A stretch of 64,000 nt of DNA from Porodaedalea pini. Lineage: Eukaryota; Basidiomycota; Agaricomycetes; Hymenochaetales; Hymenochaetaceae. Positions 1 to 9,672 of this stretch are shown here, piece after piece (position 1 is the stretch's first letter; each line of letters starts with the position of its first letter). Below the pieces are notes generated by a model. That model saw only the letters and a list, made by a program, of their open reading frames with translations. It did not search any database and was not told the DNA's origin. The translations under genes were made by a program, and so were the position numbers. Location of the stretch: contig NBAY01000064.1 of assembly GCA_002794775.1 (NCBI GenBank), positions 1 through 64,000 on the forward strand. Direction: 5' to 3'.

Positions 1-361
1 TCGATGAAGGAACTCATTAATTTCGAATCAAGGCAACTCGGTGCTTCAGGATGCAAGTGTCCAAGCGGCACGCGTATCTTCAGACCACTTTGCATCCACC
101 ATCACGGGGGTCAAAAACTCGTCTAGAGAGCTGTTCGAAGCTGCTTGGTGACCTTCCATATATTCATTTCGAGAACGTCTTTCGCGATGAAGTCATGAGC
201 CTATTAGAGCTTGAAGCCGTTCTGCACCTCAAGTGTTTTTAGTAAGGGACCCCACCAAAAACCATTGGTTGAAAAGAAATGAGGATAAATTCGGATGCGG
301 GGCAAACGGATTTCCTTGCGTGCCTCGATCGCAGGTGAGGGCTCCCTATCATACACGTTTC
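1..361. other. No gene recognised; left flank of transposon relic
   Basis: Short open frames only. On the minus strand this stretch lies directly downstream of the Plavaka-like relic at 362-955, so it may be further decayed transposase sequence, but no frame reads as recognisable protein. Nothing else is visible. Confidence 0.4.
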
Positions 362-955
362 CTACAGCGGGGCTTCCGGACAAGAGATACGTCTGAAGAC
401 CTTACACAATCCAAACTTGTTGCGTTCAGATCGGAATAGGTGGGAAGGAGTATCATCCACAGCCTCTGGGTCTCCCGAATTGGCTGCTGTTTCTTCTGTG
501 CTAGAGTTTGCTTGAATCACAGCTGCACTGGTAGGAACATCAGGTAACGCGTCCCGATAACGGGCAGGAAGTACACGTTGGCGTACAACGCGGCTGGCCG
601 CCGATAGAGTCGGTGGGTCAGGCACAGCAAGAGGATGGCTGGGCGCACTTTCAGCAGGATCGAGGTCAGGGCCAAAGTCAGGTGCCACACCCGTATCATC
701 ATAAGTCTCAGCGAAGGAGGCCGACTACATTTTTAAAAAAAATTGAGTAATCTAGACTTAAGTGAAGAGAAGCAAGACAACACGTTACTCCATGCGAGAG
801 CTTCACCTTCTTGGCTTTCTTTCGTATCTCCTTCGCATCAAGCAATACTCGCTTTGCTTCAGCCTGAACGTAAAGACAAGCAGCTTCATGACGACCGAGG
901 CCATTCATTCCCATGACGTACGCGGGCACCCAGGACCACTACAACTGTATGACAT
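362..955 (-). pseudogene. 5' end of a decayed Plavaka-like DNA transposon protein
   Basis: Read on the minus strand, the first frame begins MSYSCSGPGC, then shifts frame to GLGRHEAAC. Together these look like the C-C-H-C finger that opens Plavaka-type transposon proteins of mushrooms. A likely intron (donor after KKAKK near 812, acceptor near 729) joins to an acidic, proline-rich stretch holding LPARYRDALPD and SERNKFGLCKVFRR, two motifs I associate with that family. The frame ends at 362 and nothing downstream is readable. The frameshift inside the finger and the loss of the catalytic region mark it as a relic. The family name rests on remembered motif style, not a search; the alternative is another mobile-element-associated zinc finger gene. 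Confidence 0.45.
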
Positions 956-1263
956 TTTTTTGGACGGTGCAGAACGAGCGAGGGAAAGGGACACGGAGAA
1001 TGCTTTGGGACCAGATAAGGGTGCATTTATCTCTACAGTGCGCGACCGCCTAATCATTCCATTCCTATTATGCAGCCGATAGATCTGCAATGTGCGCGCC
1101 CGAGGGTTCCAAATGATGATTCCTTGACATATGCGACCGGCAAGTCCCTGGCCAGCCACGCTACCGAGATAATAATGTCCGTGATTTCGGCTCGCGGCTC
1201 CGTCGGCCGGCGTCAACCAATAAAGCTACCGCAAAGTATGGAGATGTCAGCGAGCTGCACGTA

Positions 1264-1580
1264 GAAAGACAGAAGAGAGAATAGTATGCACCTCTTTTTG
1301 AATCAATCGTAATATCTCGCCTGACATGACGATGTATGTTCGATGCGCGTCCTTCACCCTATCAAAAAACAGCACCGCTAACTATGGTTTGCGGTACTGC
1401 ATACTCCACCCCACCTATCGCATGCACTAGGCTGGCGACGACGGCAGGGTTGGCTATACTATGACAGCGGTTGCTATCGAGCCTGGGAGCACTTGTCAAA
1501 AGACGAGGGGAAAAAAGGCTCGAGACGGCGAAAAATCCCATCCTGATCCCAGAAAGCTCAGATCCCAGTATTTGCTTGAT
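1264..1580. repeat. Direct repeat, copy A (about 317 bp)
   Basis: It matches 2605-2926 in the same orientation from the shared start gaaagacagaag to the shared end tttgcttgat. Most differences between copies are transitions (for example cgatgcgcg against caatgcgca). No open frame is conserved between the copies, so it looks like non-coding repeat. It could be the terminal repeats of a small (about 1.7 kb) non-autonomous element or a segmental duplication. Confidence 0.75.
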
Positions 1581-2604
1581 GCGACCGACAATAGGGAAAA
1601 TAGAAATAGCTGTTCAAGATGGATGGTATCGGATTGGAATGTGAGCGGAAATTTCAATCAAAATTCATACATTGTCCTCTTCCTCTTCGTTGTCCCTCCT
1701 CACCCTCAGTCCAGTCTCGATAGAAGTCTTCAATATCAGCTATGGCACCTAGGTCATGAGGATCAGTTGCCGCTTGGGTATTCGGAAAGATGATTCTGAG
1801 TAAGGGTTAGTAAGGGACCATAATATCACATAGACGCAGATGAACGTACCAATTCCACCAAATCAATAGCTCAGCAGTGTACCTCTTGACATGTGGGACA
1901 TCAGACCTGAACAATTGAATAATACCATTAAACATCTCGGGTATTTCTGGAACACTCGACGTAGAGAAATGGAGCCTTGCGCTAAGAGCAAAGTAGACCT
2001 GGTAGTAATACATTTTTCAGTATTATATACGCGCAAACCGTGAAACAAATAAAAATACCTGGACAGTAACGTATGCAAGTGATCCTGGAGTGACTTCAGT
2101 CATACCATGGATCTCTGCATTACCTATTTTCGTACACCTTGAGCCTTTGACAGCGGGACCTGAGTTAGCAGAAGAAGGCGCCGTAAAGATGTGTTTATAG
2201 GCCTACAAACCATTTTCGAAGGCAAAGACTCGGCTATGATTGCCATCAAGTTCACGGGTAACTCCTTTTTTGTTTGTTACCGTGGCCCTGTCCACATGCA
2301 ACAAAGCTAGATATCTAGAAAGTATGTAATATAAATAAGCAATGATGTGATAGGGAAGGCATGAGTACGTCTTCTTTTGTTCAAGGTGGATCAGTGATTT
2401 GTTGTAATTCAGCAGGGCTAAGCTTTGCGTTAGGAATACCCTTTGTTTAGAATTTGTTGCGGGCTAGTCCATGGTTCATATGCTCTAGCAAGGTAGCGTC
2501 CCTTGCTGACAAAGATGTCCGCTGCAGTACTGCAAATGAGTAAAGTAAACAGATAAACGAAGACAAGAGGAAGAAGCCAGCGTACTGATCACAGAAAGCT
2601 CTGA

Positions 2605-2926
2605 TCACAGAAAGACAGAAGAAAGAATAGTACACACCTCTTTTTGAATCAATCGTAATATCTCGCCTGACATGACGATGTATGTTCAATGCGCATCCTT
2701 CACCCTATCAAAAAACAGCACCACTAACTATAGTTTGCGGTACTGCATACTCCACCCCACCTGTCGCATGCACTAGGCTGGCGACGACGGCAGGGTTGGC
2801 TATACTATGACAGCGGTTGCTATCGAGCCTGGGAGCACTTGTCGAAAGACGAGGTGAAAGAAGGCTCGAGACAGCGAGAAATCCCGTCCTGATCCCAGAA
2901 AGCTCAGATCCCAGTATTTGCTTGAT
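2605..2926. repeat. Direct repeat, copy B (about 322 bp)
   Basis: Second copy of the repeat at 1264-1580, separated from it by about 1.02 kb. Copy B carries A or T at several sites where copy A has G or C, for example in the opening 60 bases, which suggests cytosine deamination after duplication. Confidence 0.75.
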
Positions 2927-3059
2927 CTGGCTGTCGATGGTCAGCCGGTAAAGCAATATGATATGTTTTAGTATACGGACCTCTTTCTTGAGTTCTAGTG
3001 CTCAAACTTGTTGGGTAATGCACGAAGTCCATATCATGGCTTGCTACGACAGCTGCTGT

Positions 3060-3262
3060 TGTCGACTCGTATCAACGGATGGGAAAACGATCCACTGGAG
3101 GATTATCTCAAAGTACTTACTCCGGAGTGAGCAGCTGAACCTCTGTGGGGGCCAGGAGCTTTGCGAGTGTCTCATTCTCGAATCCATGAAAGTCTTTGCG
3201 ATCATTATCTGGCCGTGTCGACTCGTTGTCAACGGATGGGAAAATGATCCACTGGAGGATAA
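3060..3262. repeat. Pair of short direct repeats 155 bp apart
   Basis: About 47 bases starting at tgtcgactcgt (3060-3106) recur at 3215-3262 with a few changes; both include caacggatgggaaaa and gatccactggagga. They may be the remains of a duplicated exon or of a tandem array. No gene is recognised around them. Confidence 0.6.
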
Positions 3263-4104
3263 CATCGCTGATCCCCGATGTGTCGCTGATCCTTGGTGTG
3301 TTGGTCGTTCGAGCGGTACGCAGACGCTCACGCAAGTAACAAAGCCCATGAGTTATTGACTATGCAGAAAGAAAAGGAAACAATTACTTACCAAACCTGA
3401 GCAGTGGTCCGTGCCGTTTCGCAAGCTCAGTCTAGCAAGGTAGCATGATCGCACCTACTACTCGTAATCTGGCCGTTGAGCGTGTGCTTGGTCGTGGTCA
3501 AGTAAAACATTGAGGACGGTCGAAGGGCTACAGTCGTGGAGAATGAGATAGGGGGGAGGGAGACATCGATGTGAGAGTCAGGCTTGCGGCAGTGGGGCCT
3601 GAGCCTAGTTGGGAGTGAGTCGCGCGTGCGTTCCCACGTACTCCGGCACGTGACAACTCAGTCCGAAGTCGATCATCGCTGCTGCCGCTCTCGTCATCGA
3701 CTTCAAGTTGCCTCCCACCATCAATCAACCCGTTACCACTGCCCGAAGAACCCACCTGACCATCACGAAGTCCCTAAGAGTCAGCCTAGTGCATACTCGT
3801 GGACATATCATTGACGGTCTGCAGTAGCAAACCGTCTTGTGTATCTCAGCGGCTACAATTCGTATTTGCTGAGCTGAAGGTCGTCGTCTTCAGGGCCCAA
3901 CACTTCAAGGATTTCTCCGCAGAGAGGCAGATTGAAATTGCGAGGTGTGTCATAGAAAGTTGCTTATTTGAATGCGCTGAAGGCTCAAACATTTTCAAAG
4001 ACATTTCAGTCCAATCCTGATTCATCCTACGTCAAGGCTTTCTCGAAGTTCTCCAAATTTCAATCCTTTGTTGACCACGTAACTTGCAACAGACTTATCT
4101 CAAG

Positions 4105-6812
4105 ATGTCAAGCGGAGGTGATTACTCTTGGTATGGTACGAATGGCGAGAATAGCTCGTGGGGCAAAGAGCAAGACTCGTGCCAGTGGGAGCTTGGCTCG
4201 TGGGGCAAGGAGCAAGGCTCAGGGGGCAAAGAGCAAGGCTTGGGGGGCAAAGAGCAAGGCTCGGGCCAGTGGGAGCTTTGCTCGTGGGGCAAAGAGCAAG
4301 GCTCAGGGGGCAAAGAGCAAGGCTCGGGGCGCAAGGAGCAAGGCTCGGGGCGCAAGGAGCAAGGCTCGTACCAGTGGGACGGAGAGCTTGGCTCATGGAG
4401 CAATGAGCCTGGCCCGTGGGGCGATGAGCCTGGCTCGTGGGGCGATGAGCGTCGTTCGAGGAGCGAAGGACAACAACAGAATTCCTTACCTTTGAAAAAG
4501 ACGCATGATCTCAGTATGTTTGCGAGCTGCTGATTCTGAAATGCATTCTAAAGTATTTGCACGCAGATGAGAGTGTATACCCAGTACGAGCCCTAGATGC
4601 CCGAGTTTTGGCAGATATGCAGTATAACAAGAACGTCATCTCGAGTCCGAACGCAAACTGGGTACCGCAATACCCGATAGTGAATGAGAAACTTGGTGTT
4701 CTCAAACATGTCAATGGCTTTTGGGGAGGTCACAAATACAGCCGATGGCCCCAATTTTTCTCAAAAACTTCCATCCATCACACTTGCATCCCGTTCGATG
4801 TGAATAACACCACGGGTAGCTTTGTGCGCCTTTGTTCTCTCATCGTAGACATTCCTTTGTACGATCCCAAAGAGTCTGAGGACTTTACGGAGGTCCTCCT
4901 GCTCGACGAGGATGGTAACAAGGAGCACTGGCACGACAACGAACTGCAGATGCAAGTCGGCCAGTTGCGTCGAGAACTTATCGACAATTTGGAAACCGCA
5001 CTGCTCTTGATAGTGGCAAAAACACGAACTAGTGGCTCGATACGCAGGCAAGAAGGGTCCGACGATGGAATGGACAAGACATACAGGCGGTGCTTGCAAG
5101 CGGGCCAGTTTGGAGTCGAGCGCCTTCGCCTCCTGAAAAGCAGCTGGCGGCAGACATTGTTCACTGTACGCGACATCCAGCGCTCCATTCTCGAACTGCA
5201 TGGGCTGCATACGTACCTCGATGTCGTGCTGCCGCGCATCAAGTCGAAGCAATCCTATGAAACAGAGATCCTGCCTGTTCATGGCGCATTCACTACCGAG
5301 CCCTCCGTCATCAACCACCTCTATCGGATTGGTATACCTGTGTGGTTCATTTGTCGGCATGAACAGTTAGATGGAAAAATTTTTGCCGTCCGGGATTGTG
5401 TTCCATGGTCGAAGTACGTTGAAAGCGGCTTATTCCAATTTAAAGGAAGGCCTCTTCATGACGGCTTTAGCTTTCAACTGGATGCGCATTTGTGAGATCT
5501 GTCGAGGAGTCAGTTCATGGTGGAAGACGACATCAGCGAGCTCCTCGAGCAAATGTACGGCTTTCAGAATCATCAACCCGGAGCTCCCGCTTTCAGTCAT
5601 CCTTCGTCATCGTCGTCTGCTATGAAACACACTCAGGCTCCTCCTTCAATACCTTTGTCTTCAGTCCCTTCCACTGACGCAGCGTCCTGGGTGAACATAC
5701 CTTCAAAGAAGAAGAAGAGCTTCAAGAAGAGGGCCAAGAAAGAAAAGGCGGAGAACAAGGGGAAGCAGAAGGCGCAAAGCGAGCCTTACATTAACTACGC
5801 TCGTATCCTCCACATACCGAACGGAGTTGATGGTCGACCGGACCTGCCTTCATACCACAAGGTCATGTTGGGCAGTCTGACAAAACTCGGCACCATAGGC
5901 CAGAACAAGACCCACGCTGCACTCTACCCACTCCCTCCACCTTTCCTGCTCATCCACCCCAGCGCAGAAAAGACGGCGGATCTTTATCTCAACTACATCC
6001 GTATACGGCCTACATTGATTGATATGCTCCTCAAAGGTGGCATCTTCGACAAGTCAATATGGCGCAGGCTGCGAGACTGGAAGACCATCATGCACGGCGA
6101 CTACATGAAGTCCACGCCGCTCCCACCGAACACCGCCGATCCATTCGTAGAGCGCATCTACAACAGGATGCCTTCGGTACTAGATGCCAGTCCGTCCAGA
6201 CAGGCTGCCAGTCACATCTCTCTCTCTTCGCATGATCGTGACACACCAGACGCGAGCGACTTGCCTCCCACGAAACGGCAACGAATTTCTGACAAGGTGA
6301 CCATCAAGGTCATGTTCAGCGTCAAGCGCCACTTGGAGCCGTTCGATCGAACTAAGCAGCAGGTATGGCGCGGTAAATCCATCTCAACGGACTGCATAGG
6401 CCGCAACAAGGTCCTTCGAATGGAAGTCCAGTGGGAACTTTCTGAGCTTTTATTCCGGTACGAGCTGTATGTGCTCGATCAACTGATCCTGCTGCGCGAA
6501 CGCATGACAATGGACGAGCATCGGCAACGGAATGCTCTATTGAGCCGCATCTATCTCGGCACCACCGATGGCTCGACCACTGTCATTCCTGACATACGGA
6601 AGCCGATAAGGGAGTACTGGGGAGAACAATTGGACGACGGCTCCGTCGAGGCCCTTTTCCTCATTCTGAAGGTGTGGCCTGGCTTCCCCACGAGCGTAGG
6701 TGCCAGTGTGAAGGACTTCTGTCCCTTGATCTCATTCTACGTTGAGACCTTCGTTCGATATTTCAATCGCATTCCCTCTATGCACTGTAACGTTCCCGTC
6801 TCGCTGCTGTAG
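4105..6812 (+). CDS. Spliced hypothetical protein of an expanded mushroom family, with N-terminal 7-residue repeats
   Basis: Proposed exons are 4105-4513, 4567-5491 and 5537-6812, giving 869 residues. Intron 1 (53 nt, GTATGT to CGCAG, CTGAT branch-like site) joins the frames exactly. Intron 2 (45 nt, GTGAGA to CATCAG) removes the in-frame TGA at 5493; if it is not spliced, the gene is interrupted there. Residues of about 15-120 are a repeat rich in Gly, Trp, Lys, Glu and Gln. The conserved body includes NANWVPQYPIVNEKLG, HVNGFWGGHKYSRWPQFF and GIPVWFICRHEQ, which I recall from large families of unknown function in Agaricomycetes. A basic patch (KKKKSFKKRAKKEKAE) lies past the middle and could be a nuclear signal. 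No catalytic motif is visible and function is unknown. Confidence 0.7.
4147..4460 (+). repeat. 21-nt coding tandem repeat
   Basis: About 13 units of roughly ctcgtggggcaaagagcaag plus g, each coding for seven residues close to SWGKEQG. Some units are replaced by a variant encoding GQWEL, and the last three encode EPGxWGD. The array lies inside exon 1 of the 4105-6812 gene, and all unit lengths keep the frame. All six frames stay open across much of it because of the repeat composition. Confidence 0.85.
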
Positions 6813-8178
6813 CATCACTCATTATTGGATAGGATACATTGTAATTATACGGCATAGTTCTTCATGTATTTAATGCAATTGTAGTTATACGACATAGTTC
6901 TTCAGGTATTTAATGCAATTATACTTTCCGTGTAATACTTGCAGAGATGCTTATAAGCATCGTATATAACCACCAAAGTCTTGCACAAGTATATGAGATG
7001 CTCGCAAAACTTACACCTTGCTTATTATGGAAGTGACAGACTTTCCAGCACATTACATTTGCATGAAACATATGTACAACTATTTCATGCCCTTATATCC
7101 TTGTGGAAAGTCTTAAATTACCCTTACAACCTTGCACAATTATTATGCACGCTTATAAGCCTTTAGGAAGCCTTGTCATCCCATTAAAGCTACATATAAC
7201 CTAATTTAGTCTGGTCCGATCATTACTGCGTCATTATCATTCCCAAAAGCGTATATCATTTGATGCAAAATTTTGTGATGAATATCAATGATACAGATAT
7301 ACGTATGACGGAAACGAGGACTGACAACGAGCTAGCATTTCCCAGACAACACCGAGCTTACTGGCAAGTTTGTTCCTATAGTATGCCTATATATGTGTGT
7401 TACTATGGAGTGCAATATAACATGGCCATTCAACGTTTACATCCTGGGACATACAAACATGTATATAGTTCCAGACATGAATACTTGATTTGTTACGCGG
7501 GGTATGAGCAAACTGGCTCACTTGAGACAGGTTTCTGAGCTTATAACACAAGCTCCAGTGTCTGTAGGAGCAGTCACTGCACCGGATAATAGGAATTTAT
7601 TGGATCCAAGTGAATGCCCGCCAGAATGCTTGAGGCCCGAGGGTTTTCATTTGTTGATACAGCATCTGTCATCAGACTAGAACATCCATGAGCTGGATAT
7701 CCTGAACACATACGAATGCATCTTCGTCGCTTAATTCGCTGGCATCGCAGACGAGCGCCCGAGGATCCCGGCCTTGTAAGTGCTGTGCACAATTTCTCTT
7801 CGCCGTCACGAGAACACCCTAAGTCGTTCTCTAAGCCTAGCAGACAAGGCCCAAGCAGCGCCTTACTCGACTGTATGTTTCTGGGCTTTCTTGACTTTCT
7901 GCCTCCAGGACTCGTTGCACAGCTGTTAACTGCACAGGCCAGTCGTCAGCACCCGACTGCCGACTGTTATTTTAACGAGAGGAAGTCCGATGAGGTCTAA
8001 CAAACGACGAGTATATGTGAAGCCACCTCTTCCCACTGTGCACAGTCTAGGGCTCTAAGCAGCGAAATATCAAAAAAGGGGATAGTAGTAACGGCCTTGT
8101 TTATGCTGCGTGTAGCGCCACCTCGCCTGCGTATGGCAGTGTTTACCTCACAGCCACGTTAGGGAAGCATCGTCTGCT
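6813..8178. other. AT-rich intergenic region
   Basis: About 1.37 kb between two plus-strand genes. It is AT-rich from 6840 to about 7500 and holds the 40-nt tandem at 6838-6917. Short motifs such as ccttgcacaa, cttgtgg and agccttgt resemble those in the other AT-rich spacers at 16.1 and 20.9 kb, so a shared decayed repeat is possible. No gene is recognised; the open frames near 7260-8000 look random. Confidence 0.5.
6838..6917. repeat. 40-nt tandem duplication
   Basis: Two adjacent 40-nt units starting attgtaattatac and attgtagttatac differ at only a few positions. They lie just past the stop codon of the upstream gene, in its probable 3' region. Confidence 0.8.
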
Positions 8179-8186
8179 TATAAATA
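8179..8186 (+). promoter_or_regulatory. TATA box of the calcipressin gene
   Basis: TATAAATA lies 88-96 nt before the ATG at 8275 in an otherwise mixed-composition promoter. This spacing would place transcription start near 8210, leaving a leader of about 65 nt. Confidence 0.6.
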
Positions 8187-8274
8187 GTCGTCTCCAAAGA
8201 ACTTTTTTGCGGCATCCTCGCTCTTCCCGTCACCAACGAGCTTAACATTGCGAACAATTCCAACGACGTTGACG

Positions 8275-9113
8275 ATGGTTTCCGCAACTTCAAATCTAGT
8301 TATCTCTGTACCTTCAACGCCACCTTTGTCGAACTCGACTTCGGTGACGACGCGCACGAACTCGCTCGTCGTCGCGAGCTTGCCTGCTACGTTCTTCCAT
8401 CCGAGCGTTCTTGAGGCGCTGCGCACTTATTTTGCTGCGTTTGGCGAGATATATGCGTGGGCACCCCTTCGTGCTTTTGCTCGCATTATTCTCGTTTATT
8501 ACGACGAGAATGACGCTGAGAGTGCGAAAGTGGGCTCGGACGGCCTGACGATCGACGCTACATCCGGAAGGTTAGACTCATATCTCCCTTTTGTTCTTCT
8601 TTTCGCATGCTGAAGGTTCCTTGTAGCCCGGAGGCCGTCTTGCGTGTATATCGAGCTGATCCTACTCCGATCCCTTCATCTTCCGGCTCCTCATCTCCCT
8701 CTGGCTCTCAGCCCAGATTCTCACCACACCATCTCCGGCCGCCTCCTATTGAAAAGAACTTCTTGATCTCTCCGCCGGGTTCGCCACCAGTCGGTTGGGA
8801 AGCGGCCCGCGAAGAACCCCCGAACAACACGCCGCTCGCTGACGATCTCATCACAGCATTACGACGCCTTCAGTTCTCTCAGGAGAATGATGAGCGGCCG
8901 GGCTCGACGGGCGTTTCGGTCTTGATCGAACCTGAGGAGGGTCCGGGTGTTGGTGTCTATGTTGAGGACTGCGGTGACGAAGATGCCAATTCCGACGGAT
9001 CAGATAGCGATCCGAGGTATCAAGAGGAGGGCTGGTTTTATAGTGAATCGTTTGGCACACAACGCTTTGCGCCAGCCGCTACTATGCGCCCGCCCATGCC
9101 AGCATCTGCTTAA
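8275..9113 (+). CDS. Calcipressin (regulator of calcineurin, RCAN family)
   Basis: Exons are 8275-8570 and 8627-9113 (260 residues), with a 56-nt intron from GTTAGA to TTGTAG. The N-terminal half is an RRM-like fold: NSLVVASLPATFF, then LRTYFAAFGEIYAWAPL and ARIILVYYDENDAESA. After the join comes LRVYRADPTPI, and then the hallmark FLISPPGSPPVGWE near residue 150. The C-terminal end has TGVSVLIEPEEGPGVGVYVE, the usual position of the calcineurin-docking region, followed by an acidic tail. RCAN proteins bind calcineurin and tune Ca2+/calcineurin signalling in the cytoplasm. The length fits fungal members. An antisense open frame over the 5' end (8178-8426) is treated as a shadow. Confidence 0.88.
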
Positions 9114-9672
9114 TGGTTTTCTCATCTGTGAGTATTCAGTTCCCTCGCTTAGTCTGGCATTCCTCCATTTCTATGATGAACCATTATCAGACCTGTACCG
9201 ATTCCTTCGTGAATCTGCGGACAAACCGATATTGCCTTTAAAATCTGATCCACTTCATGACACTTCCCTCCTTCGTTTCTCATTAAGCTAACTATGTCCT
9301 TTTCTTCAGCGCAGATCTCGTTATGAACGACATATACATTATTGCAGTCCCCATGAATGAGAAGTCTCATTGGACACTATTCTTTGCATTCTCAGTCATG
9401 TATATCACCGACACATATGGACCATCATGCTGTCACAATCGTCCTTCAGAGCTTTTTTTCCTACTGTGGTCTAGAACTGTAGCTATCGTTGGCATGTATT
9501 TCCGTGTCTCGCAGTCTCCAATATAATTGAAATTTCCAAATTCTCAGAATGAACACGCTCCACGTGATGCTCGCGCTGGCTGTACGCGTCAGTTGCGACG
9601 CGTTCTGCTCTTCCTCTTTCATTACTATCCACTTTCTTGTCTAAAGGTGACTATTGCTCACCGCAGAGCAGT
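9114..9672. other. Intergenic spacer
   Basis: About 560 bases between the calcipressin gene and the next plus-strand gene. Only short random frames are present, and no promoter element stands out. Confidence 0.5.

Larger units (their letters stand above)
956..4104. other. Gene-poor region with diverged repeats
   Basis: About 3.1 kb with only short, unrelated open frames. It contains the direct repeats listed separately (1264-1580 and 2605-2926; 3060-3106 and 3215-3262). A small tandem of gatcacagaaag occurs near 2586-2612, and a short tandem of cgctgatcc occurs near 3267-3302. I recognise no protein-coding gene or RNA gene. Confidence 0.5.

Noticed and set aside
4100..4406. Repeat frames on both strands at the 21-nt array, also considered as a CRISPR-like array
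   Set aside because: Units are contiguous without spacers, the genome is fungal, and the plus-strand frame splices in phase to a conserved protein.
8178..8426. Minus-strand 82-residue open frame over the calcipressin start
   Set aside because: It lies exactly antisense to the conserved RNP-like part of calcipressin and has no promoter or family resemblance; it is a codon-bias shadow.
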